Source of the DNA: Solimonas flava DSM 18980 | Lineage (GTDB): Bacteria; Pseudomonadota; Gammaproteobacteria; Nevskiales; Nevskiaceae | Assembly (NCBI RefSeq): GCF_000426685.1 | Contig: NZ_AUFV01000002.1 | Coordinates: forward strand, 1 to 64,000 | Reading direction: 5' to 3' | Length of the DNA: 64,000 nucleotides | Part shown: positions 27,337 to 36,058 of the stretch, piece after piece | Numbering within the stretch: position 1 is the first letter of the stretch | Layout of the letters: every line of letters starts with the position of its first letter | Translations under genes and position numbers: made by a program | The notes under the pieces: model-generated | Told to the model about the DNA's origin: nothing | What the model saw: only the letters and a program-made list of their open reading frames with translations | Database searches by the model: none

Positions 27337-28170
27337 TCAGGGCGGTCCCGACAGCCCGAAGAAGCGGCGCGCATTCGCCGCGCTGAGCCGCGCGACTTCG
27401 CCGGGCGCCTGAGCGCGGGCGCGCGCCACCGCTTCGAGCACCCACGGCAGGAAGGCCGGCTCGTTGCGCCGGTGCAGGTCGCGCGTCAGATGCTTCGGCG
27501 CGTTGCGCGGCAAGAGGTAGGGCGCGTCGGTCTCGATCAGCAGGCGCGCGTCCGGGATGTCGCGCACCGCTTCGAGCAGGTGCGCGCCGCGGCGCTCGTC
27601 GCAGATCCAGCCGGTGATGCCGATGTGGCAGTCGAGCGCGAGGTAGTCGTTCAGCGCTTCGCGCGTGTCGGTGAAGCAGTGCACGACGACGTCGCTGAGC
27701 TCGGCACGATGTTCCTTGAGCATGGCCAGAAAATCGGCGTGCGCGTCGCGCTGGTGCAGGAACAGCGGCTTGCGCAGCTCGATCGCCAGCGCCAGCTGTG
27801 CGGCGAAGGCGTGCCGCTGCTCATCGTGCGTCGCGAAGTTGCGGAAGTAATCGAGCCCGCATTCGCCCATCGAGACCAGTTCCGGCGCCGCCGCCAGCGC
27901 GCGCAGGCGCGCGCCGAGCGCGTCGCTCCATTCGGCGGCGTGGTGCGGATGCAGGCCGGCGGTCGCGTACAGCCGGCCCGGACGCTGCTGGGCCAGCAGC
28001 AGCGCCTGCTCGGCGCTGGCCAGCGAACTGCCGGTGACGACGATCTGGGTGACGCCGGCCGCGCGCGCGCGTTCGAGCATCGCATCGAAGTCGGCGTGGA
28101 AGCTGTCGTGCGCGAGGTTCGCGCCGATGTCGACGAGGTCGAGACCGGCGCCGGCGGCGACCGCGCTCAC
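27337..28170 (-). CDS. tatD: TatD-family metal-dependent nuclease/hydrolase
   Basis: 277 residues from the GTG at 28170, which overlaps the upstream stop as GTGA. The N-terminal DIGANLAHDSFHADFD follows E. coli TatD (DIGVNLT) rather than YcfH. Metal ligands are in TAGLHPHH, GECGLDYFRN, FLHQRDAH, VVHCFTDT and ETDAPYLLPR. TatD is a 3'-5' exonuclease acting on DNA and RNA. It is coupled to the HTTM-DCC gene. Confidence 0.92.
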   Translation of the reverse strand: MSAVAAGAGLDLVDIGANLAHDSFHADFDAMLERARAAGVTQIVVTGSSLASAEQALLLAQQRPGRLYATAGLHPHHAAEWSDALGARLRALAAAPELVSMGECGLDYFRNFATHDEQRHAFAAQLALAIELRKPLFLHQRDAHADFLAMLKEHRAELSDVVVHCFTDTREALNDYLALDCHIGITGWICDERRGAHLLEAVRDIPDARLLIETDAPYLLPRNAPKHLTRDLHRRNEPAFLPWVLEAVARARAQAPGEVARLSAANARRFFGLSGPP

Positions 28171-30008
28171 GGAATCTGGCCCTTGGTTTCGTCCGGATAG
28201 CACTCGTGGCGCCAGACCACCTGCTGCTCGACGTTCGCGGCCTGGCCCGGCGGCGGCGTGCGCTCGAGCATGTAGACCATCTTGAAGGTCATCAGGCGCC
28301 GGCCGCGATCCTCGGGCGTGGCGCCGAGACGATCGTTCCACTGCCGGCAGAGATACTTCGCGTACCACAGCCGATGGCTGGCGTAGGCGCGGTCCCAGAG
28401 CCGGCCGCGATAGGTCAGCCAGCGGATGTTTTCCTGGTCGAGCGCGTAGTTGTCCGGCTTGTCGTAGTCCGGCGCGCCGCGCTGCGGATGCAGCAGGTCG
28501 AGCTCGGTGCCGTCGGCGAGGCGCGCCGGGAACACCCACCAGCCGTCGTCCTTGAGCGGGAACGGCGCGAACATGTTCCAGAGCTGGTCGATGCGCAGCA
28601 CGCGGAACAGCGGCACCATCGCGCGGTAGCTGGCGCCGGGCAGCACATGGATCGTGTGCAGGTTCCAGATCAGCACCAGCGCGACGAAGGCCCCGGCGAC
28701 GCGGTACCAGACCGCGCCGACCTCGAACGCGGTCGGCCGCTGCGGCAGCAGCACGGCGCTGACGCGGCCGAACGCGCCGCGATGGCGGGCGACGAAGTGG
28801 TAGACGGCGTTGCCCGGCGCGACCAGCGCCGGCCGGCGCAGCAGCGGCCACAGCCAGCCGAACAGCGGCGAGCGGTGCAGCAGTGCGGTGAATGCCGGCC
28901 ATTTCAGGTAGGCCTGCTCGTCGCGGTCGATGACGACCCAGGAGTGGTTCGCTTCGAGCAGCGTGCGTGCGCGCGGCGTGTCCTGTGCCGGTGCGATCTG
29001 CGCGTCCGGCAGCAGCAGGAGCTGGCGCATCAGCAGCACCGACTTCAGGCAGAAGCCGCAGTCGCGGTCGTAGTAGATGCGCAGCGCGCCGCCGTTCTCG
29101 CGTGCGGCGCGGCGGCGCGCCAGCGCGTCCCACACCCAGCCGCCGGTGAACGTCGTCAGCGAGGCGAGGCTGACGAACGGAAAGTGGCCGATCTGCAGGC
29201 ACAGCAGGAAGCCGACGTGCATCGTCATGAACGCCAGCATCAGCGCGAAGCGCACCGGCCGCAGGAAATACGGCGTGAAGATCAGGATCGGGCCGAGCAG
29301 TTCGAGGAAGTAGACGTAGACCGACAGCAACTTCATCAGGCCGGGGAAGTTCAGCAGCCAGTGACCGAGCGGCAGCGCGTGGCGGTCGAGCATCAGCGCG
29401 TAGTAGACGGCCGTGAAGTCCGGCCACCACTCGCGGCCGGACTTGAGGATCGCGCTGAAGAAATAGACCGACATCACCTGCATCAGCAGGCCGAGCGAGG
29501 CCCAGGACACGTGCAGGTTCTGCGCCGGCGGCGGATTGGTCGACAGCGCCGCGTCGACCGAGTAGCGCGCCGCCAGCGGCAGGAACATCGACCAGAACAG
29601 CAGGCAGCACAGCAGCAGGTCGCCGCCGATCAGCACCACCGGATTGCGGTTGATGAACGAGGCCCACAGCACGAACGACAGGATGCCGGCGACGCGCGTG
29701 CGCCAGCCGAGCGCGAACAGCAGCGCGCAGGCCGCCTGGATCAGCAGCAGCAGGCCGGCGAACCAGGCCTGACCGTTGGCCAGGTACAGCGACAGCCGCC
29801 AGAGGCTGTCGGTTTCGATCAGCCAGGCGCGCGGCATCACGCCGGCGTCGGTCCAGAACGCCGTCAGGTCGCGGAACGAGCTGAGCACGCACCACAGCAG
29901 GACCAGACCGAGCACGACGCGGAACAGCGCCAGCGTGCGCAGGTCGATGCCGATCATCTCGGCGAGGCGGGGATAGCGCGACGTCAGATCGGCGGGCGGA
30001 GCGTTCAT
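28167..30008 (-). CDS. HTTM-DCC fusion membrane protein
   Basis: 613 residues. Residues ~20-295 form an HTTM (horizontally transferred transmembrane, vitamin K-dependent carboxylase-like) region with at least seven helices. Residues ~309-425 hold a DCC (DUF393) thioredoxin-like domain with Cys317-Gly-Phe-Cys320 in YYDRDCGFCLKS. A further helix (~450-475) and a soluble C-terminal domain follow. HTTM proteins include gamma-carboxylases but most bacterial members are uncharacterised, and DCC proteins are predicted disulfide oxidoreductases. The fusion suggests a redox-linked membrane enzyme. The start at 30008 is the Met before the conserved region. It is divergent from the hydrolase at 30101. 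Confidence 0.85.
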   Translation of the reverse strand: MNAPPADLTSRYPRLAEMIGIDLRTLALFRVVLGLVLLWCVLSSFRDLTAFWTDAGVMPRAWLIETDSLWRLSLYLANGQAWFAGLLLLIQAACALLFALGWRTRVAGILSFVLWASFINRNPVVLIGGDLLLCCLLFWSMFLPLAARYSVDAALSTNPPPAQNLHVSWASLGLLMQVMSVYFFSAILKSGREWWPDFTAVYYALMLDRHALPLGHWLLNFPGLMKLLSVYVYFLELLGPILIFTPYFLRPVRFALMLAFMTMHVGFLLCLQIGHFPFVSLASLTTFTGGWVWDALARRRAARENGGALRIYYDRDCGFCLKSVLLMRQLLLLPDAQIAPAQDTPRARTLLEANHSWVVIDRDEQAYLKWPAFTALLHRSPLFGWLWPLLRRPALVAPGNAVYHFVARHRGAFGRVSAVLLPQRPTAFEVGAVWYRVAGAFVALVLIWNLHTIHVLPGASYRAMVPLFRVLRIDQLWNMFAPFPLKDDGWWVFPARLADGTELDLLHPQRGAPDYDKPDNYALDQENIRWLTYRGRLWDRAYASHRLWYAKYLCRQWNDRLGATPEDRGRRLMTFKMVYMLERTPPPGQAANVEQQVVWRHECYPDETKGQIP

Positions 30009-30100
30009 GGGCGCCGATGCTGACCGGTCGCCGGGAGCCTTGGCAAGCGAAAACGTGCATTGAGGCAAAATGGCGCCCCCCGACCGAACCTGCGACGCGC

Positions 30101-30766
30101 ATGCACCCCGATCTCCCCGCCGCCGGCGACAACAAGACCGTGCTGATTCCCGGCCCGGCCGGCCTGATCGAGGCGATGATCTCGGGCCCGCGCGTGGCCT
30201 CGGCGCAGCCCGGCTACGCCGTCGTCTGCCATCCGCATCCGCTGTACGGCGGCGCGATGAGCAACAAGGTGACCTACGCGCTCGCCTCGTGCGCGCAGAA
30301 CGCCGGACTCTACGCGCTGCGCTTCAATTTCCGCGGCGTCGGACGCAGCCAGGGCGTGCACGACGAGGGCCGCGGCGAGACCGACGACACCGTCTTGCTC
30401 GCGCAGTGGCTCGGCGAGCGCCTGCCGCAAGGCCGTCTGCTGCTGGCCGGCTTTTCGTTCGGGGCCTGGGTCAGCACCGCGGCGGCCGCGCGGCTGCAGC
30501 CGGCCGCGCAGATCAGCATCGCGCCGCCGTTCGCCAAGTATTTCGCCGATGCGCCGCCGCCGCCGCGGCCGCGCTGTCCGTGGCTGGTCGTGCACGGGCG
30601 CGACGACGAGGTCGTCGACTACGAGGCGACGCGCCAGATCCTCGAAGCCTATGATCCGCCGCCGCAGCTGGTGACGATGGACGGCGTCGGCCACTTCTTC
30701 CACAACCGCCTCGCCGATCTGAACGAGGTCGTGCTGCCGTTCATCCGCGAGCATTTCGCCGACTAG
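30101..30766 (+). CDS. Small alpha/beta hydrolase
   Basis: 221 residues. The nucleophile elbow is AGFSFGAW (Ser119), the acid is in VHGRDDEVVD and the base in GVGHFFHNRL. VVCHPHPLYGGAMSNKV with RFNFRGVGRSQG is typical of the COG2945 family of predicted hydrolases. No signal peptide. Substrate unknown. The start ATG at 30101 gives the family length; a frame open upstream is not coding-like. Confidence 0.88.
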   Translation: MHPDLPAAGDNKTVLIPGPAGLIEAMISGPRVASAQPGYAVVCHPHPLYGGAMSNKVTYALASCAQNAGLYALRFNFRGVGRSQGVHDEGRGETDDTVLLAQWLGERLPQGRLLLAGFSFGAWVSTAAAARLQPAAQISIAPPFAKYFADAPPPPRPRCPWLVVHGRDDEVVDYEATRQILEAYDPPPQLVTMDGVGHFFHNRLADLNEVVLPFIREHFAD

Positions 30767-30840
30767 AAATTCATGGCCGCGCGCTGCTGTTATGCTCGAC
30801 GCGCGCCGGTACCACCTGAGAGATCCAAGGGAGTTCCATC

Positions 30841-31581
30841 ATGCGCCGCCTCATTGCCGTTCTCGCCCTGTCGTCCGCCGCGCCGCTGGCCTGGGCCGAC
30901 GATTTCCGCATCGACTGCACGCCGGCCGCCGGCATGAGCTGCGCCGAGGCGTTCCGCGACGTCGCCAAGGACGTCACCGCCGTCGTCAACTACAAGATCC
31001 TCGGCCCGGCCGAGCCGGCCGGCGTGCTCGGCTTCAGCGTCGCCGCGATCGGCAGCTATGCGCCGGTCCGGAACGAGGACGCCTGGCGCACGCTGACCGG
31101 CCGCGACATCAGCGAGATCGGCATGGCCGGCGGCGTCGTCACCGCGGGCCTGCCGCTCGGCTTCGACGTCGGCTTCTTCTATACCGGCATTCCGAGCTCC
31201 GGCGGCGCCGCGGCCTACGGCGCGCAGGTGCGTTACGCGGTGTTCGACGGCGGCGTGGCGATGCCGGCGCTGGCGATCGGCGCCAACTACACCTCGACCA
31301 ACAACATCGACGATTTCGACTACAGCGCCTGGGGCGTCGATGCGGTGCTGTCGAAGGGCTTCGCGTTCCTGACCCCGTATGTCGGCGGCGGCTACGTGTC
31401 GTCGCGCACCAAGGCGGCCGACGGCATCAAGCAGAGCTACGACCTGCACGACGAAAGCGTCGACGCCGGCCGCTTCTTCGCCGGTGTGCGCATCGCCATG
31501 TTCTTCTTCGACCTCACGCCGGAATATGAACGCTTCGGCAGCAACGATGTCTATAACCTGCGACTCGGTCTGTCGTTCTGA
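30841..31581 (+). CDS. Predicted outer-membrane beta-barrel protein
   Basis: 246 residues with a signal peptide ending at LAWA (about 19). The rest is alternating hydrophobic/polar strands with Gly and aromatic residues and ends LRLGLSF, with a terminal Phe as expected for Bam-assembled barrels. Two cysteines (CTPAAGMSC) near the mature N-terminus are spaced for a disulfide. I do not recognise a named family. It stands 15 bases before the TerB-like gene and probably shares its transcript. Confidence 0.75.
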   Translation: MRRLIAVLALSSAAPLAWADDFRIDCTPAAGMSCAEAFRDVAKDVTAVVNYKILGPAEPAGVLGFSVAAIGSYAPVRNEDAWRTLTGRDISEIGMAGGVVTAGLPLGFDVGFFYTGIPSSGGAAAYGAQVRYAVFDGGVAMPALAIGANYTSTNNIDDFDYSAWGVDAVLSKGFAFLTPYVGGGYVSSRTKAADGIKQSYDLHDESVDAGRFFAGVRIAMFFFDLTPEYERFGSNDVYNLRLGLSF

Positions 31582-31596
31582 TTCCTCGCCCCGACG

Positions 31597-32028
31597 ATGA
31601 GCCTGCTGCACAAACTGACCGCGGCGTTCTCGCCGCCCCCGAAGACGGTTCCCGACCGCAGCCTGGCGATGGCGGTGCTGCTGCTGGAGACGGCGCGCGC
31701 CGACTTCGAGCGCAGCCCGGAGGAACTGGCGCTGATCCGCACGCAGCTCGCGGACAGCCTCGGCCTCGACGCCGCGCAGACCGACGCGCTGATCCAGCGC
31801 GCGCTCGACAGCGCCGGCACGGCGGTTTCGCTGCACGACTTCGTCAGCACGCTGAATGCCGAGCTCGACGTCGACGGCAAGCGCCAGCTGCTGGGCTGGC
31901 TGTGGCGCGTCGCGCTCGCCGATGGCCGTGTCGAGCCGCGCGAGGAAGCGCTGATCCGCCAGCTCGCCGATTTGCTGTTCGTGCCGCATGCCGACTTCGT
32001 GCGCGCGCGCATCGCTGCCGGCGGTTGA
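31597..32028 (+). CDS. TerB-like (COG4103) tellurite-resistance-family protein
   Basis: 143 residues, an all-helical TerB-type fold: LAMAVLLLETARADFERSPEELALI, then a second helical repeat ending VALADGRVEPREEALIRQLADLLFVPHADFVRAR. Such proteins bind metal through conserved acidic residues in the two repeats. Tellurite resistance is only the name of the family. Role here unknown; it follows the beta-barrel gene closely. Confidence 0.85.
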   Translation: MSLLHKLTAAFSPPPKTVPDRSLAMAVLLLETARADFERSPEELALIRTQLADSLGLDAAQTDALIQRALDSAGTAVSLHDFVSTLNAELDVDGKRQLLGWLWRVALADGRVEPREEALIRQLADLLFVPHADFVRARIAAGG

Positions 32029-32125
32029 CGGTGCGGCATCGCACGGCGCCGGCCAAGAGTTCAGTCACGATTCAGAGCATCCGTGGCCTAGTGCACATTA
32101 TCGGTACCATCAGGAGCAGCAGATC

Positions 32126-32773
32126 ATGAACATCACGCGCAAGCCTTGGCTCACCGGCATCGCTGGCAGCCTCGCGCTCGCCGCGGGCCTGCTGTCGACG
32201 CAGGCGGCGATCGGTCAGGACACCCGGCCCGGCGACATCCAGGCGCCGCAGTCGACCGAGGGCGCGCCGCCGGCGCAGTCGTCCGAGTCGCAGACTTACA
32301 GTGCCGATGAGGTCACGCAGGCGGCGTCGAAGTTCTTCGGCTCGACCAGCGAGGGCCTCGCCAAGGCGATCGAGCGCACGTTCTCAGACTACGGCCGGCC
32401 GAACGCCTACATCTACGGCAACGAAGGTGGCGGCGCCGCGATCGTCGGTCTGCGTTACGGCAAGGGCACGCTGCAGTTCAAGGGCGGCGACAGCCAGAAG
32501 GTCTACTGGCAGGGCCCTTCGATCGGCTGGGACTTCGGCGGCAATGCCTCCAAGGTCTTCACGCTGGTCTACAACCTGCGCTCGTCGAGCCAGCTGTTCC
32601 AGCGTTTCCCGGCCGTCGACGGCAGCCTTTACGTCGTCGCCGGCGTCGGCGTCAATTACCAGAAGAGCGGCGACATCGTGCTCGCGCCGATCCGCACCGG
32701 CGTCGGTCTGCGCGCCGGCGCCAGCCTCGGCTACGTGCACTACACGCGCGAGGCGTCGATCCTGCCGCTCTGA
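32126..32773 (+). CDS. DUF1134 (EipA-like) periplasmic protein
   Basis: 215 residues with a signal peptide (to about 31). The conserved block from YSADEVTQAASKFFGSTSEG to VGVNYQKSGDIVLAPIRTGV is DUF1134. The family includes EipA, an envelope-integrity protein of Brucella with a small beta-barrel fold. It ends with its own terminator. The upstream ~97 bases contain tatcggtaccat but no clear promoter. Confidence 0.88.
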   Translation: MNITRKPWLTGIAGSLALAAGLLSTQAAIGQDTRPGDIQAPQSTEGAPPAQSSESQTYSADEVTQAASKFFGSTSEGLAKAIERTFSDYGRPNAYIYGNEGGGAAIVGLRYGKGTLQFKGGDSQKVYWQGPSIGWDFGGNASKVFTLVYNLRSSSQLFQRFPAVDGSLYVVAGVGVNYQKSGDIVLAPIRTGVGLRAGASLGYVHYTREASILPL

Positions 32774-32795
32774 CGCGAGGCTCGCCACGAAGAAA

Positions 32796-32822
32796 GGCCG
32801 GCGGATTCCCGCCGGCTTTTTT
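32796..32822 (+). terminator. Terminator after the DUF1134 gene
   Basis: The stem gccggcgg-attc-ccgccggc followed by tttttt starts 23 bases after the stop codon. Confidence 0.9.
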
Positions 32823-32899
32823 CGTGGCGGACAGTAGCGCGCGTTGCGCCGGTGCGGGCCGCCGCCGCAGACTCGCGCGTCGTTCCCGGAAAACCTTCC

Positions 32900-33253
32900 A
32901 TGCCGATCAACTATGCCGTGGCCGCGCAGGCGGCCGGACTGCTGGTGCTGTCGAACGTCTTCATGACCATCGCCTGGTACGCGCACCTCAAGGACCTGCG
33001 CGACAAGGCCTGGTACGTCGCGGCGCTGATCTCGTGGGCCATCGCGCTGTTCGAGTACCTGATTCAGGTGCCGGCCAACCGGATCGGCTACACGACGCTG
33101 TCGCTGCCGCAGCTGAAGATCATGCAGGAGGTCATCACGCTGACCGTGTTCGTGCCGTTCGCGGTGCTCTACATGAAGCAGCCGATCAAGCTGGACTACC
33201 TCTGGGCAGCGCTCTGCATGTGCGGCGCCGTCTACTTCATCTTCCGCTCCTGA
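32900..33253 (+). CDS. DUF486 (DMT-like) small membrane protein
   Basis: 117 residues with four transmembrane helices and the family signature FMTIAWYAHLK and EYLIQVPANRIGY. COG3169 members are drug/metabolite-transporter-like but uncharacterised. The last 11 codons and stop of this gene are the first 36 bases of a 138-bp unit repeated three times downstream. Confidence 0.9.
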   Translation: MPINYAVAAQAAGLLVLSNVFMTIAWYAHLKDLRDKAWYVAALISWAIALFEYLIQVPANRIGYTTLSLPQLKIMQEVITLTVFVPFAVLYMKQPIKLDYLWAALCMCGAVYFIFRS

Positions 33254-33631
33254 AAGCCGGCGGTGGCGGGAGGTCGTCCGCGCCGACTCGTCTGGCGAAC
33301 CGCGGCTGCGCCGCTGTCGCGTGACTCGCGGCGCACCTCCGGGCCGCGCTGACGCATGTGCGGTGCCGTCTACTTCATCTTCCGCTCCTGAAAGCCGGCG
33401 GTGGCGGGAGGTCGTACGCGCCGACTCGTCTGGCGAACCGCGGCTGCGCCGCTGTCGTGTGACTCGCGGCGCACCTCCGGGCCACGCTGACGCATATGCG
33501 ATGCCGTCTACTTCATCTTCCGCTCCTGAAAACCGGCGGTGGCGGGAGGTCGTACGCGCCGACTCGTCTGGCGAACCGCGGCTGCGCCGCTGTCGCGTGA
33601 CTCGCGGCGCCCCTCCGGGCGGCGCTGACGC
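33218..33631 (+). repeat. Three tandem 138-bp direct repeats
   Basis: Copies run 33218-33355, 33356-33493 and 33494-33631, each exactly 138 bases. Copies 1 and 2 differ at four positions; copies 2 and 3 at about seven. Each begins with the 3' end of the DUF486 gene (codons for MCGAVYFIFRS and the stop in copy 1). Within each unit gcggctgcgccgc is a short dyad, and gggaggt faces acctccg 70 bases on. The array fills the whole gap between two convergent genes. 138 is a multiple of three, but I see no reason to think it is translated. Confidence 0.97.
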
Positions 33632-33638
33632 GCGCGGC

Positions 33639-34412
33639 TCAGATCAGGCCGGGGATCAGCCACCAGCTGCGGCGCCGGTAGGCGGCCCAGCCGGGGTAGC
33701 GCGACAGGCTCGCTTCCTTCATCGCCATGTTGGTCGCGAACAGCGTGCTCCAGACGTAGGCGAGCCACAGCCACGGCAGCCAGTGGCCGACCAGCAGCGC
33801 GAAGCCGGCGTACAGCATCATCTCGCCGAGATAGTTCGGGTGGCGCACGTAGCGGTGCAGGCCGTCGGTGATGAGGCCGCGGCGCAGGCGCAGCGTGTAG
33901 TACTTCTGCGCGTCGGCGGCGATCATGATGACGCTGCCGAGCAGGCACAGGCTGATGCACAGGCAGTACCAGGCGCCGTCCGGCAGCGGATAGCGCGGCT
34001 GCGCGGTGCCGGAGATCAGCAGCCAGCCGAAGCTCCAGTACATCGCCAGGCCGAAGGCGCCGGTCGCCGCAGCGCCCCAGGTCACGCGCTTCTGCCAGTT
34101 CGGATCGGGGAAGGCGAGATCCTTGATCAGCCAGACCAGTCCGTAGCTGCCGTGCAGCGCGAGATAGATCCACGCCGCGGTCGAGGTCGCCGCCGGCGTG
34201 CGTCCGGCATAGAACGCCATCAGCGCGCCGAGGAAGAAGAAGGTGCCGGCTTTCTGGGCGTTGATGATCCAGGCGAACTTGAGCACGCGCGGGCCGCCGC
34301 CGATATCGACCAGCCACCAGTCGTTGAAGCGGCGCAGCGTGCGCGCCCAGGCCGGCGCGGGCGTCGCGGCGACGAAGTCCGCCGCAGGATCGGTCGTCGG
34401 GCTCGGCATCAT
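33639..34412 (-). CDS. Isoprenylcysteine carboxyl methyltransferase-like membrane methyltransferase
   Basis: 257 residues with six or more hydrophobic helices. The C-terminal ICMT/DUF1295-type SAM-binding signature is RYVRHPNYLGEMMLYAGFAL (about 189-208) with a later SRYPGWAAYRRRS. Bacterial members methylate phospholipids, thiols or unknown membrane substrates. It ends eight bases from the 138-bp repeat array and is divergent from the amidase. Confidence 0.85.
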   Translation of the reverse strand: MMPSPTTDPAADFVAATPAPAWARTLRRFNDWWLVDIGGGPRVLKFAWIINAQKAGTFFFLGALMAFYAGRTPAATSTAAWIYLALHGSYGLVWLIKDLAFPDPNWQKRVTWGAAATGAFGLAMYWSFGWLLISGTAQPRYPLPDGAWYCLCISLCLLGSVIMIAADAQKYYTLRLRRGLITDGLHRYVRHPNYLGEMMLYAGFALLVGHWLPWLWLAYVWSTLFATNMAMKEASLSRYPGWAAYRRRSWWLIPGLI

Positions 34413-34482
34413 CGAATCTCCGCTGTGCGCACGGGCGAGCCGTTACTCTATGTCGCAAGACGAACCTTAGGGGAGGAGAACC

Positions 34483-35982
34483 ATGATTTCCGCCGCCGAC
34501 TACGCCCGCTACGACGGACTGGGCCTGGCCGAGCTCGTGCTGCGCCGCGAGGTGACGCCGCTCGAACTGCTGGAGACCGCGATCGCCGCCGCCGAGCGGC
34601 TGCAGCCGCAGCTCAACGCGGTGGTGATGCCGATGCACGAGATCGCGCGCACGCGCGCCGCCACGGCGCTGAGCGGACCGTTCGCCGGCCTGCCGTTCCT
34701 GGCCAAGGACATCTTCCAGGAATACGCCGGCGTGCCGGCCTCGTACGGCTGCCGCGCGCTGAAGAACGCGCGCCTTGCGCCGGCCGAGCACGCCGAGATG
34801 GTCGAGCGCTGGCTGCGCGCCGGCGTTGTCGTGTTCGGCCGCACCAACGTGCCGGAGTTCGGCGCCAAGGGCATCACCGAGTCGGAAGCCTGGGGGCCGT
34901 GCCGCAACCCGTGGAATCCGGCGCACACGCCGGGCGGTTCGAGCGGCGGCTCGGCGGCGGCGGTCGCGGCCGGCATCGTGCCGATCGCCGGCGCCAACGA
35001 CGGCGGCGGCTCGATCCGCATCCCGGCCGGCCACTGCGGCCTGTTCGGCCTCAAGCCGGGCCGCGGCCGCACGCCGCAGGGTCCGCATTTCATGGAGCGC
35101 ATGCACGGCGCGGTGATCGACCATGTGCTGACGCGCAGCGTGCGCGACAGCGCGGCGATGCTCGATGCCACGCACGGCCCCGAGGTCGGTTCGCTGTTCC
35201 ACATCGCGCCGCCGGAGCGGCCGTATCTCGACGAGGTCGGCCGCGATTCGGGACGCCTGACGATCGCGTTCTCGACGCGCTCGCCGATCGGCACAGCAGT
35301 CGACGCCGAGGCCATGCAGGCGGTGCGCAACACCGCGCGGCTGCTCGAATCGCTCGGCCACCACGTCGAGGAGGCCGAGCCCGAGATCGACGGCATGCAG
35401 CTCGGCAAGGACTTCATCACCATGTGGTTCGCGACCTGCGCGGCGACCATGGACGAGGTCAAGCGCCGCACCGGCAGCGGCAACGACGGCTTCGAACTCG
35501 ACACGCACGCAATGGCGGCGTTCGGTCGCGCGACGCGCGCCAACACTTACGTCGAGGGCTACCTGCGCTGGAACGACTACGCGCGCCGCCTCGGCGAGTT
35601 CCACCAGCGCTACGACCTGTTCCTGACGCCGACGCTGGCGATGCCGCCGGCGCGCGTCGGCGAGATCCGCACGCCGGGCTGGCAGCAGGCGGTGCTGCGC
35701 GTGCTGATGGCGCTGCATCTCGAAGGCCTGGTGCTGAAGACCAGCATCGTCGAGCAGATGGTGCAGGAGAACCTGAAATGGGTGCCGTTCACGCAGCTCG
35801 CCAACCTCACCGGTACGCCGGCGATGTCGGTGCCGCTGCACTGGACGGCCGACGGCCTGCCGCTCGGCGTGCAGTTCGGCGCCGCGCCCGGCGGCGAGGG
35901 CCTGCTGATCCGTCTCGCCGCGCAGCTCGAGCAGGCGCAGCCCTGGGCGCAGCGCCGGCCGCCGGTTCACGCCGCCGCGTGA
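34483..35982 (+). CDS. Amidase-signature family amidase
   Basis: 499 residues. The catalytic triad is Lys in PFLAKDIFQ, cis-Ser in GGSSGGSAAAVA and the Ser in GANDGGGSIRIP. Strong ribosome site ggggagga just before the ATG. It hydrolyses an amide to a carboxylate, but the substrate cannot be told and the locus has no GatB/GatC, so it is not the tRNA amidotransferase. No signal peptide. Confidence 0.92.
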   Translation: MISAADYARYDGLGLAELVLRREVTPLELLETAIAAAERLQPQLNAVVMPMHEIARTRAATALSGPFAGLPFLAKDIFQEYAGVPASYGCRALKNARLAPAEHAEMVERWLRAGVVVFGRTNVPEFGAKGITESEAWGPCRNPWNPAHTPGGSSGGSAAAVAAGIVPIAGANDGGGSIRIPAGHCGLFGLKPGRGRTPQGPHFMERMHGAVIDHVLTRSVRDSAAMLDATHGPEVGSLFHIAPPERPYLDEVGRDSGRLTIAFSTRSPIGTAVDAEAMQAVRNTARLLESLGHHVEEAEPEIDGMQLGKDFITMWFATCAATMDEVKRRTGSGNDGFELDTHAMAAFGRATRANTYVEGYLRWNDYARRLGEFHQRYDLFLTPTLAMPPARVGEIRTPGWQQAVLRVLMALHLEGLVLKTSIVEQMVQENLKWVPFTQLANLTGTPAMSVPLHWTADGLPLGVQFGAAPGGEGLLIRLAAQLEQAQPWAQRRPPVHAAA

Positions 35983-36058
35983 AGCGCGCCGCCCATTCCC
36001 GTTGCCGTCCGCCGCGCGTCGCTGCCGCGGCAGCGACGCCGGTGCATTCGTCACGACC

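Noticed and set aside
33218-33631. CRISPR array or insertion sequence at the 138-bp repeats
   Set aside because: Copies are directly adjacent without spacers. There is no transposase, terminal inverted repeat or cas gene.
34483-35982. GatA subunit of the tRNA amidotransferase
   Set aside because: The amidase signature fits, but gatB and gatC are not nearby and the protein is closer to general amidases in its loops.
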